A stretch of 64,000 bases of DNA from Candidatus Berkelbacteria bacterium RIFCSPLOWO2_01_FULL_50_28 (lineage in GTDB: Bacteria; Patescibacteria; UBA1384; 2-12-FULL-50-11), in contig MEZX01000002.1 in NCBI GenBank assembly GCA_001774395.1, positions 401,000-464,999 on the forward strand, given 5' to 3'. Position 1 is the stretch's first letter; each line of letters starts with the position of its first letter. Position numbers and translations under genes: made by a program. Below the pieces are notes generated by a model that saw only the letters and a program-made list of their open reading frames with translations, had not been told where the DNA came from and did not search any database. Below are positions 41,637-48,454 of this stretch, one piece after another.

Positions 41637-41798
41637 CTTGCCGCGGGGTGCCGAGGGGTGTTTGATTTTTCAAACAAACAACCCTCAATCATACTGTTGA
41701 CTTGCCGCGGGGTGCCGAGGGGTGTTTGATTTTTCAAACAAACAACCCTCAATCATACTGTTGACTTGCCGCGGGGTGCCGAGGGGTGTTTGATTTTT
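41637..41798. repeat. 64-bp tandem repeat, 2.5 copies, ahead of rplU
   Basis: Two identical 64-base units (41637-41700 and 41701-41764) and 34 bases of a third (41765-41798). Each unit holds GTTTGATTTTTCAAAC, a hairpin nested in GAGGGGTGTTTG / CAAACAACCCTC. Units are contiguous with no spacers. The partial third copy supplies the TTGATT -35 box of the rplU promoter. Upstream, CCTCGTCCGC/GCGGCGAGG forms another hairpin after rodA. Confidence 0.95.
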
Positions 41799-41818
41799 TC
41801 GGCTGAATGATGTACTAT
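41790..41818 (+). promoter_or_regulatory. Promoter of rplU-secE-nusG
   Basis: TTGATT (41790-41795), 17 bases, TACTAT (41813-41818), 15 bases to the ATG at 41834. The -35 lies in the truncated repeat copy. Confidence 0.5.
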
Positions 41819-41833
41819 TTCCTCTGTTACATC

Positions 41834-42214
41834 ATGGCAAACAAGATCGATAATTGGACAATAATTGAATTGGGCGGCAAGCAACATCTGGTGCGGCCCG
41901 GCAGCCGTGTGAGTGTAAACCGCTTAGATCGAGCGGAAGGGGATCTATTCGAGCTACCGAATATGCTTGATGGCAGCCCGGTCGCCGTGAAGGTTTTGAG
42001 TCACGAAAAGGGCGAAAAAATCCGTGGTCTGAAATTCAAAAACAAAGTTCACTACTTGCGTCATTACGGTCATCGGCAGCAACTTAGCATTGTTGAAGTC
42101 CTGCCCACGGCGCCGAAATCAGAGAAGGCTGCAACCGTAGCCAAAGCCACCAAGCCAAAAGTAACTCCAGTTAAGAATATCACGACCAAAAAAGTCAGCG
42201 TAAAGAAAAAGTGA
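41834..42214 (+). CDS. rplU: 50S ribosomal protein bL21 with Lys-rich tail
   Basis: 126 residues. WTIIELGGKQHLVRPGSRVSV (about 8-28) and KFKNKVHYLRHYGHRQQLSIVEV (about 66-88) are the L21 hallmarks. The last ~35 residues form a Lys/Val/Thr-rich extension not found in standard L21. Start at 41834 (MANKIDNW); an in-frame upstream ATG at 41807 is less likely, because it precedes the -10 box. rplU is usually beside rpmA; here it heads secE-nusG-rplK. Confidence 0.9.
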   Translation: MANKIDNWTIIELGGKQHLVRPGSRVSVNRLDRAEGDLFELPNMLDGSPVAVKVLSHEKGEKIRGLKFKNKVHYLRHYGHRQQLSIVEVLPTAPKSEKAATVAKATKPKVTPVKNITTKKVSVKKK

Positions 42215-42402
42215 TGGTAAATCTTTCACCGGCTAAGTTTATTGGGACAACCGTTGAGGAGGGTAAAAAAGTTATCTGGCCGAACCGGGAGTTAGTTATA
42301 CGCCACACTGTTATGGTTGTAGTGACGATTGGAATCGGGGTTTTAATATTCGCCGGAGTTGATTTTGGCTTTCAGAAGCTGGTACTATTAGCGATCAAAT
42401 AA
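42214..42402 (+). CDS. secE: Preprotein translocase subunit SecE
   Basis: 62 residues: amphipathic helix with EEGKKVIWPNRELVIRHT (about 14-31), then one transmembrane helix (32-52), the minimal single-helix SecE. Clamps SecY in the translocon. Its ATG overlaps the rplU stop by one base, and its stop overlaps the nusG ATG by one base. Confidence 0.93.
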   Translation: MVNLSPAKFIGTTVEEGKKVIWPNRELVIRHTVMVVVTIGIGVLIFAGVDFGFQKLVLLAIK

Positions 42403-43010
42403 TGGACAACGATAAAGACCTTAAAAACGATACACCGACCAACGATTTGGCAAACGCTGCCGAAACCGGGGTGAATCGTCAGGCCGGACAAGCGGGTTGG
42501 TATGTAATCCACACCTACGCTGGCTACGAAGACCAAGTAGCCGACAATATCAAACAGCGCACGACGAATCTGAAGATGCAGGATTTTATCTTTGACGTGA
42601 TCGTACCGAAAGAAAAACAAATTGAAATTAAAAATGGCAAGCGCCGCACAGTAGAAAAGCGGAGTTTCCCCGGGTACGTCTTTGTGAATATGATTGTTAC
42701 TGACGAGTCCTGGTACGTTGTCCGTAACACTCCTTCTGTAACTGGGTTCTTAGGTTCCGGCGTTCGTCCGACACCAATTCCGCAGTCGGAAGTGGATACT
42801 ATTAAAGCTCGCATGGCTAAAGACGAGCCCGAACATAAGGTTGACCTCAAGACTGACGATTTGGTGCGCATTTCCGACGGCCCCCTAAAGGGTTACGAAG
42901 GAAAGGTCACCGAAGTTGATCCGGAAAAGGGCAAGATTAAAGTATCGGTCTCAATGTTCGGTCGTGAGACACCCGTGAACTTAGATTTTCTTCAAGTGAA
43001 GAAAATGTAA
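42402..43010 (+). CDS. nusG: Transcription termination/antitermination factor NusG
   Basis: 202 residues. A 30-residue polar N-terminal extension precedes the NGN domain (GWYVIHTYAGYEDQVADNI, about 32-50; KRSFPGYVFVNM near 84-95), followed by the KOW domain (DLVRISDGPLKGYEGKVTEVD, about 151-171). Couples RNA polymerase to translation and Rho. Standard secE-nusG-rplK order. Confidence 0.95.
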   Translation: MDNDKDLKNDTPTNDLANAAETGVNRQAGQAGWYVIHTYAGYEDQVADNIKQRTTNLKMQDFIFDVIVPKEKQIEIKNGKRRTVEKRSFPGYVFVNMIVTDESWYVVRNTPSVTGFLGSGVRPTPIPQSEVDTIKARMAKDEPEHKVDLKTDDLVRISDGPLKGYEGKVTEVDPEKGKIKVSVSMFGRETPVNLDFLQVKKM

Positions 43011-43014
43011 GTAA

Positions 43015-43050
43015 TAACCAAATCACCAAATAATCCAATAATCAAAAGTA
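43015..43050. repeat. AT-rich TTATTTGG-type word repeat between nusG and rplK
   Basis: AATAACCAAATCACC followed by AAATAATCCAATAATCAA, the complementary strand version of the words at 31.6 kb. No coding capacity. Confidence 0.5.
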
Positions 43051-43064
43051 ACTACTAATAAAAA

Positions 43065-43490
43065 ATGGCTAAGAAAATAAAGACAATCGTAAAACTTCAA
43101 GCACAAGCAGGCAAGGCCACCCCGGCGCCACCAGTTGGTACCGCTCTCGGTCCGCACGGCATTGCGCTGATGGATTTCGTGACCCAATTCAACGAGCGGA
43201 CGAAGCCGATGGGCGACACCGTCGTGCCGGTGGAAGTAACAATTTACGAAGATCGAACGTTTAGCTTTATCACCAAAACTCCGCCCGCTGCCAATCAGCT
43301 ACTTAAAGCTGCCAAGATTGAAAAAGGTTCCGGGAATCCCAAAAAGGAAAAAGTCGGCAAGGTGTCCAAAGCCGACGTTCGCGCGATCGCCGAAAACAAA
43401 ATGGACGACCTGAACGCCCGCACAATAGAGCAAGCCATGAAGATTGTCGAGGGCACCGCCCGCTCGATGGGCATTGAAGTCGAAAAGTAA
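43065..43490 (+). CDS. rplK: 50S ribosomal protein uL11
   Basis: 141 residues. KLQAQAGKATPAPPVGTALGPHGI (about 9-32), the proline-rich N-terminal domain, and KTPPAANQLLKAAKIEKGSGNPKKEKVGK (about 71-99), the rRNA-binding region. Part of the GTPase-associated centre. rplA, its usual operon partner, is 14 kb downstream in this window, next to pth. Confidence 0.96.
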   Translation: MAKKIKTIVKLQAQAGKATPAPPVGTALGPHGIALMDFVTQFNERTKPMGDTVVPVEVTIYEDRTFSFITKTPPAANQLLKAAKIEKGSGNPKKEKVGKVSKADVRAIAENKMDDLNARTIEQAMKIVEGTARSMGIEVEK

Positions 43491-43491
43491 A

Positions 43492-43653
43492 ATGAGCCTA
43501 TCTTTCTACATCGTGGCTTTGCTGATCATTGGAATGGTGCTTTGGGCTATCAATCGCAAGAAGAATAGTCGAGTTCTGTATTGGGCTTCGATTACTTGCT
43601 TTGTTTTTGATATATTTGGACTTCTCTTAGTGATCTTTCACATAGGTTCGTGA
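43492..43653 (+). CDS. Small two-helix membrane protein
   Basis: 53 residues with two hydrophobic segments (about 2-20 and 28-50) around a short basic loop (NRKKNSRVLYW). It starts two bases after the rplK stop and ends before a strong hairpin terminator, so it is probably the last gene of the secE-nusG-rplK transcript. Family not recognised. Confidence 0.55.
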   Translation: MSLSFYIVALLIIGMVLWAINRKKNSRVLYWASITCFVFDIFGLLLVIFHIGS

Positions 43654-43679
43654 TTTTTATTTTTGAGGATACGGAAAAA

Positions 43680-43699
43680 GCCACCGCTTACGCAGTGGC
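43680..43699. terminator. Bidirectional terminator
   Basis: GCCACCGC-TTAC-GCAGTGGC with one mismatch, flanked by GGAAAAA on the left and CTTTCCC on the right, so the minus strand reads a stem followed by TTTTTCC. Lies between the rplK unit and the minus-strand micro-ORF. Confidence 0.7.
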
Positions 43700-43706
43700 C
43701 TTTCCC

Positions 43707-43799
43707 TTAACCTCCCAAACGCTTGGCGACCTCCTTGTAGAATTGTGCGCGGTCATATTTTAAGCCGCGGGTGCCAAGCCATTTCGAAGTTCTAGAAAT
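43707..43799 (-). CDS. Possible 30-residue basic protein with an ATT start
   Basis: The minus-strand frame encodes TSKWLGTRGLKYDR followed by AQFYKEVAKRLGG and a TAA, protein-like and rich in Lys/Arg. The in-frame stop upstream leaves ATT at 43799 as the only plausible start. A TATTAT box lies 5 bases before it, and the frame ends 8 bases before a terminator oriented for this strand. The family is not recognised. It could be a chance frame. Confidence 0.35.
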   Translation of the reverse strand: MSRTSKWLGTRGLKYDRAQFYKEVAKRLGG

Positions 43800-43818
43800 T
43801 TAGCATAATATGGGGAGG

Positions 43819-44910
43819 ATGTCAAGAGTAAAATCGTGGTTTAAAGGCTCGAGCGTTGAGGACATCCTCTCGGTGGGTGATCTGGAGCCGATCGGGCCGA
43901 TCAGCTGGCAGAAACTTTACCGAAGCTTCCCGAGTTTTGTGAATCTTCTTACTGCCCCAAAAAGCAAACTCTTGCAGGCCGGTCTTACCGATCACCAAGC
44001 AAATGTTCTGAGCCGTCGTCCGAAAAATCTTGAAGCGCAAAAGCATTTGCTAACAAGCAAGAGTATATCACTTCTCAGCATTGACGATAAAAACTATCCA
44101 CCGTTATTGAGGGAGATTAACGATCCGCCGCTCTGGCTCTATTATCGAGGCGATGTCTCGGCACTCTCCACCACAACCCTCACGGTGGTCGGCACGCGCA
44201 AACCATCGCCGTACGCCCTGCAAGCGATAAAGAGATTGTTGCCTGACTTTGTGGTCAGTAACCTTACAATTGTCTCTGGGCTAGCATATGGCATAGATAA
44301 ACAGGCGCATATGCTTTCTTTAGAAAATAACCATCCGACTGTCGCTGTGTTAGCTGGTGGGTTAGACTCAATTTACCCGGCCGATCACTCGCAATTAGCG
44401 CAAAAAATAATTGACGGCGGTGGAGTGTTAGTAAGTGAGTATCCGCCGCTCTCGCGTCCGCGTCCGGCGCGGTTTCCAGTGCGTAATCGCATTATCGCCG
44501 GACTGTCGCGACTCACAGTCGTTATCGAAGCGGCAATTAGATCCGGCTCGCTCACAACGGCCAAGTCTGCCCTCGACTATAACCGCGAAATTTTTGCCGT
44601 CCCGGCTGATATCTTGCGACGAGATGCAGACGGAACAAATTTCTTAATTAAGCACGGGGCGACGTTGTTGGATAATCCCAGTCAGATTGCTGAGTTTTAC
44701 GGTTTCAAAGCCAATACACTTGACGACGTGGCAGTTGACAGCGCTAACGGTAAACTCTTAGACTTGATAATTAAGGCTCCTCTGTCGGTGGACACGTTAG
44801 TTGAACTAACCGGATCCCCAATCGAGGAAGTCTTAGGAATCCTGACCGAACTGGAAATCGGCGGTCAGGTTTTTCAGCCGCAAAATGGCTACTATCAGAG
44901 AAGAAAATAA
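43819..44910 (+). CDS. dprA: DNA-processing protein DprA
   Basis: 363 residues. N-terminal helical (SAM/HhH-like) region, Rossmann-fold core with GTRKPSPYALQAI (about 124-136), SGLAYGIDKQAH (about 153-164), PVRNRIIAGLS and GSLTTAKSALDYNREIFAVP (about 240-259), and a C-terminal winged helix (LLDLIIKAPLSVDTLVELTG). DprA loads RecA on incoming single-stranded DNA. With the pilus locus this supports natural transformation. CATAAT (43804-43809) ends 9 bases before this ATG; an in-frame ATG at 43810 is less likely. Confidence 0.93.
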   Translation: MSRVKSWFKGSSVEDILSVGDLEPIGPISWQKLYRSFPSFVNLLTAPKSKLLQAGLTDHQANVLSRRPKNLEAQKHLLTSKSISLLSIDDKNYPPLLREINDPPLWLYYRGDVSALSTTTLTVVGTRKPSPYALQAIKRLLPDFVVSNLTIVSGLAYGIDKQAHMLSLENNHPTVAVLAGGLDSIYPADHSQLAQKIIDGGGVLVSEYPPLSRPRPARFPVRNRIIAGLSRLTVVIEAAIRSGSLTTAKSALDYNREIFAVPADILRRDADGTNFLIKHGATLLDNPSQIAEFYGFKANTLDDVAVDSANGKLLDLIIKAPLSVDTLVELTGSPIEEVLGILTELEIGGQVFQPQNGYYQRRK

Positions 44911-45030
44911 CCCAATAACCAAATCATCGAATAATCGAAACATGATAGAATCGCCAAATTACCAAACTTTGAACATTTCGTCATTCAAAAATTCTTTGAA
45001 GATTTGGATATTTGATGATTCGATAATTAA
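44911..45030. repeat. AT-rich TTATTTGG-type word repeat with inverted halves before topA
   Basis: CCAATAACCAAATCATCG at the left and GATTTGGATATTTGATG at the right are partly complementary, so about 110 bases could fold into a long imperfect hairpin. Words match those at 17.4, 31.6 and 43.0 kb. Confidence 0.5.
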
Positions 45031-45038
45031 TTTTTCAG

Positions 45039-47324
45039 ATGTCTAAGAATTTAGTCATCGTTGAAAGCCCGGCCAAAGCCAGAACTATCAATCAGTATCT
45101 GGGCAGTGACTACGTAGTTAAAGCCTCATTTGGGCACATCCGTGATCTGCCAAAAACAAAGCTAGGCATTGAACCGGAGCACGATTTTGCCGTCCAGTAC
45201 CAGGCAATTCCCAGAGCAAAGTCCGTGATTAAGGAGCTTCAAACAGAACTCTCCACAGCCGATGCGCTCTATCTGGCACCCGATCCTGATCGCGAAGGTG
45301 AGGCGATCGCCTGGCATCTGGTGGCTCAGCTCAAACCAAAGGTTCCCGTGCATCGCATCTCTTTTCACGAAATTACCAAGCCGGCAATTGAGGCGGCGAT
45401 AAAAAATCCACGCGATATCTCGATCAATCTAGTTGATGCTCAACAAGCCAGGCGAATTCTTGACCGATTAGTTGGTTACAAATTGTCGCCGTTCTTGTGG
45501 AAAAAAGTTTATCGAGGGCTGTCGGCTGGTCGCGTGCAGTCAGTCGCCGTCCGGCTCATTGTTGAACGCGAGCGCGAAATTAAGGCGCATAAAGTTCGTG
45601 AATTCTGGACTATCGAAGCAGTGATGAAAACAAAAGACGGACTTGCCCACCGAAGCCCTCGCCTTGCCGAAGCCGTCGGCGAAGCGCAGGCCGGCGAAGG
45701 TGGAGAGTTCAAGGCCTATCTTGCCGACTCGAAAACCGCCGTCAAGGCCGAGTTTGGCAGTGACGCCGAAGCGCAAAAAGTTGTCCATCAAATCCAGAAG
45801 GCTTCACTCACGGTAACTTCGCTTGAAGTGACGCAGTCGCAGATTAAGCCTTCCGCTCCGCTCATCACATCAACTCTGCAACAAGCGGCGGCACGAGCGT
45901 TGAATTTTTCTGCCAAGCGAACGATGAAAATTGCCCAGGACCTTTACGAAGGAATTGACATCGGGGGCAAAGGAACGGTGGCTCTTATAACGTATATGCG
46001 AACTGATTCCTACCAGATGTCGCAGACTGCCAAAAAGGCAGGCAATGAGCTGATCGCCAAAAACTACGGCGCCAAGTACTTGCCTGAAACCGCCAACGTC
46101 TTCGGCCGTAAGGTGAAGGGTGCTCAAGAAGCACACGAGGCCATTCGCCCGACAGACTTTACGATTAAACCCGAGGATATCAAGGACAAAGTGAATCGTG
46201 ATTATTACGGTCTTTACAAGCTAATTTGGCAGTCTGCGCTATCGTCGCTGATGAGCCCTTCCATTGTTGAATCCACCACAGCCGTTATTGACGGTGCAAC
46301 TAAAAATCGCCTCATTGCTCGTGGCCGCAAGCTGCTGTTCGACGGCCACCTAAAATTGAATGCTAACAACGATGAGCGTTTTGAAGCCCTGCCAAAACTT
46401 ACTAAGGGCGAAGGCGTGAAGGTGAAACAAATTTTGCCGGAGCAACACTTCACTGAACCGCCCGCTCGTTACTCAGAAGCTAGCCTTGTTAAAGAACTGG
46501 AAAAGCGGGGGATTGGGCGACCGTCCACTTACGCCCCAATAATGTCGACCATTGTTGATCGCGGTTACGTTCTGCGTCAAACCGGGCGCTTCGTGCCGCA
46601 AAGCGTGGCGGAGGTAGTGACAGATCTCTTGGTCGAAAACTTTCCGAAAATTGTCGACTACGATTTCACAGCCGAAATGGAAGACGACCTAGACGATATC
46701 GCCGAAGGCAGTAAAAAGATGGTGCCGGTGTTGCACGCATTTTACGATCCATTTGCCGCATTGTTGGAAGAAAAAACTAAGACCGTCAAAAAAAGTGAGA
46801 TTACAGAAGAGGCGACCGACCAGAAATGTCCGAAATGCGCAAAACCGGTGGTCATAAAACTTGGCCGTTTCGGCAAGTTCTACTCCTGCACTGGTTTTCC
46901 GGAGTGTAAATACACCGCGCCGTACTTGGATGACAAGTTCAACAAGGAAGAAGAAAAGGAGCTGGCCCAAGAAGTAAAGGGTAAGTGTGAAAAATGTGGC
47001 GGAGAGTTAGTCCTAAAGCAAAGCCGGTTCGGCACATTTATTGGCTGCGCCAATTACCCAAAGTGCAAGTTCACCAAAAGCATCATCATCGGATCAGGGG
47101 TTAAATGCCCCGACTGCGGTAAAGAGATCATTCGCCGCTCGTCGCGCCGCGGCAAAGTTTTCTGGGGCTGTTCCGGCTATCCGAAATGTAAGAAGGCCTT
47201 CTGGGATGAGCCGTTAAACGAGAAGTGTCCTGATTGTGGCAACCTTCTCATCAATAAAAAATCCGGCATCGCGTGCAGCCAGTGCGACTTTACGAAGGAA
47301 GAAAAGGTTTCTTCCACGAAGTAG
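45039..47324 (+). CDS. topA: DNA topoisomerase I
   Basis: Type IA topoisomerase, 761 residues. Toprim domain with VIVESPAKA (6-14) and APDPDREGEAIAWHL (about 80-94); catalytic Tyr in ITYMRTDSYQMS near 320; four C-terminal zinc ribbons (CPKC...CTGFPECK, CEKC...GCANYPKC, CPDC...GCSGYPKC, CPDC...CSQC). It relaxes negative supercoils behind RNA polymerase. Between KTKDG and GEFKAYL (about 201-222) is a 20-residue Ala/Glu/Gly-rich insertion encoded by GC-rich, self-similar DNA. Confidence 0.96.
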   Translation: MSKNLVIVESPAKARTINQYLGSDYVVKASFGHIRDLPKTKLGIEPEHDFAVQYQAIPRAKSVIKELQTELSTADALYLAPDPDREGEAIAWHLVAQLKPKVPVHRISFHEITKPAIEAAIKNPRDISINLVDAQQARRILDRLVGYKLSPFLWKKVYRGLSAGRVQSVAVRLIVEREREIKAHKVREFWTIEAVMKTKDGLAHRSPRLAEAVGEAQAGEGGEFKAYLADSKTAVKAEFGSDAEAQKVVHQIQKASLTVTSLEVTQSQIKPSAPLITSTLQQAAARALNFSAKRTMKIAQDLYEGIDIGGKGTVALITYMRTDSYQMSQTAKKAGNELIAKNYGAKYLPETANVFGRKVKGAQEAHEAIRPTDFTIKPEDIKDKVNRDYYGLYKLIWQSALSSLMSPSIVESTTAVIDGATKNRLIARGRKLLFDGHLKLNANNDERFEALPKLTKGEGVKVKQILPEQHFTEPPARYSEASLVKELEKRGIGRPSTYAPIMSTIVDRGYVLRQTGRFVPQSVAEVVTDLLVENFPKIVDYDFTAEMEDDLDDIAEGSKKMVPVLHAFYDPFAALLEEKTKTVKKSEITEEATDQKCPKCAKPVVIKLGRFGKFYSCTGFPECKYTAPYLDDKFNKEEEKELAQEVKGKCEKCGGELVLKQSRFGTFIGCANYPKCKFTKSIIIGSGVKCPDCGKEIIRRSSRRGKVFWGCSGYPKCKKAFWDEPLNEKCPDCGNLLINKKSGIACSQCDFTKEEKVSSTK

Positions 47325-47333
47325 GATTTTAGG

Positions 47334-47339
47334 TATACT
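47334..47339 (+). promoter_or_regulatory. -10 box of recR
   Basis: TATACT ending 9 bases before the recR ATG (47349); the -35 is weak. No Shine-Dalgarno. Leaderless type. Confidence 0.5.
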
Positions 47340-47348
47340 CCCATAGTA

Positions 47349-47984
47349 ATGAAAAGCATTTTGCCAAAGTCCGTTGAGAAACTCTCCGAGGTCCTTGCCT
47401 CGCTTCCTGGCGTCGGCCCCAAAACCGCCAACCGTTTAACGTTCTATTTACTCGGTCGCAACGACGAGGAGCTGAAAAAATTCGGTGAGGCTTTTGGAAC
47501 GCTTAAAGATAATCTCACCATTTGTTCGCAGTGTTTTATTGTTACAGAAACTGACCCGTGCCCAATCTGTGCCGATGACACGCGTGAGAGAACTAAGATG
47601 GCGGTAGTCGAGGAACCACTTGATGTTCTGGCGCTTGAGAAAGCCCATTTCAATGGGATATATCATGTTTTGGGCGGGCAGATTTCACCAATCAATAACG
47701 TCGGTCCAGAAGATCTGAAGATTAAAGAATTACTGGAGCGATTGACCACGGATGATTTCAAGGAAGTGATCTTGGCGATGGACCCGACGTTGGAAGGGGA
47801 AGCAACCGTAATGTATGTGGACGAGAAAATTGCCGAGGCTCGCCATGGAAGAAAAGGCGCCGCAAAGCTCATTGTTTCTCGCTTAGCTCGAGGACTTCCC
47901 GTGGGGGGAGACTTGGAGTACGCCGACGAACTAACACTCACTCGCGCCCTAGAAGGTCGGCGCAGCTACTCCTCGCCCGACTAA
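47349..47984 (+). CDS. recR: Recombination mediator RecR
   Basis: 211 residues. Helix-hairpin-helix LPGVGPKTANRLTFYLL (about 18-34), zinc finger CSQC...CPIC (about 59-77), and a Toprim domain with VVEEPLDVLALE and AMDPTLEGEATVMY (about 145-158). Full length. Works with RecF/RecO to load RecA. recR often pairs with ybaB; here ybaB follows prfB at 56.2 kb. Confidence 0.95.
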   Translation: MKSILPKSVEKLSEVLASLPGVGPKTANRLTFYLLGRNDEELKKFGEAFGTLKDNLTICSQCFIVTETDPCPICADDTRERTKMAVVEEPLDVLALEKAHFNGIYHVLGGQISPINNVGPEDLKIKELLERLTTDDFKEVILAMDPTLEGEATVMYVDEKIAEARHGRKGAAKLIVSRLARGLPVGGDLEYADELTLTRALEGRRSYSSPD

Positions 47985-48025
47985 GTATCTTGTCATCTAA
48001 TGTTCAAAACAATAAAGTAGACACA

Positions 48026-48277
48026 ATGAAGCCAGATCACACCGAAGAATACATCTGCAACAACTGCGGTTACACCAGCCCGGTGGCTAATGATGCTTGT
48101 CCCGAATGCAAATCACCGATGGCAAAACTCGACGACGGCGAAGCCCACCGTGGCACTTCGACGCAAGAGGGCGATGAAGTGGACGACTCTCATTACAACA
48201 GTGACGGTATGGAATCGTTAGAAGCCTTACGGGCCAAGGAAGATAGCGAAGACGACCCTCCGTTTGACGACGCGTAA
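48026..48277 (+). CDS. Small acidic zinc-ribbon protein
   Basis: 83 residues: CNNCG...CPECK zinc ribbon (about 13-30), then an acidic tail ending EDDPPFDDA. ATG at 48026; a TTG at 47990 is in frame but leads into no extra conserved sequence. Rubredoxin/rubrerythrin-like ribbons of this type occur singly in many CPR genomes. Function unknown. Confidence 0.72.
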   Translation: MKPDHTEEYICNNCGYTSPVANDACPECKSPMAKLDDGEAHRGTSTQEGDEVDDSHYNSDGMESLEALRAKEDSEDDPPFDDA

Positions 48278-48343
48278 TAAAGTATTTCTCAAGATTAAAT
48301 AGTTGAATATTTTGTGGCAAACACTGCCACGCATTTATGGGTA

Positions 48344-48375
48344 CAAAAAACGGGCCCGGCGTTGCCGCCAGGCCC
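48344..48375 (-). terminator. Terminator of the B12-binding/radical SAM gene
   Basis: On the minus strand GGGCCTGGCG-GCAA-CGCCGGGCCC followed by GTTTTTTG. A 10-bp GC-rich stem with one mismatch and a T-run. Confidence 0.85.
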
Positions 48376-48454
48376 AAGATGTTTCAACTTACCGCCCTTT
48401 CCTTCCACCTATGTGTTCGGTAGGAATCACGGTTTACGGTCAGTTGAGGGACCG

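Noticed and set aside
41637..41798. Direct repeats read as a CRISPR array
   Set aside because: The 64-base units are contiguous and identical, with no variable spacers and no cas genes.
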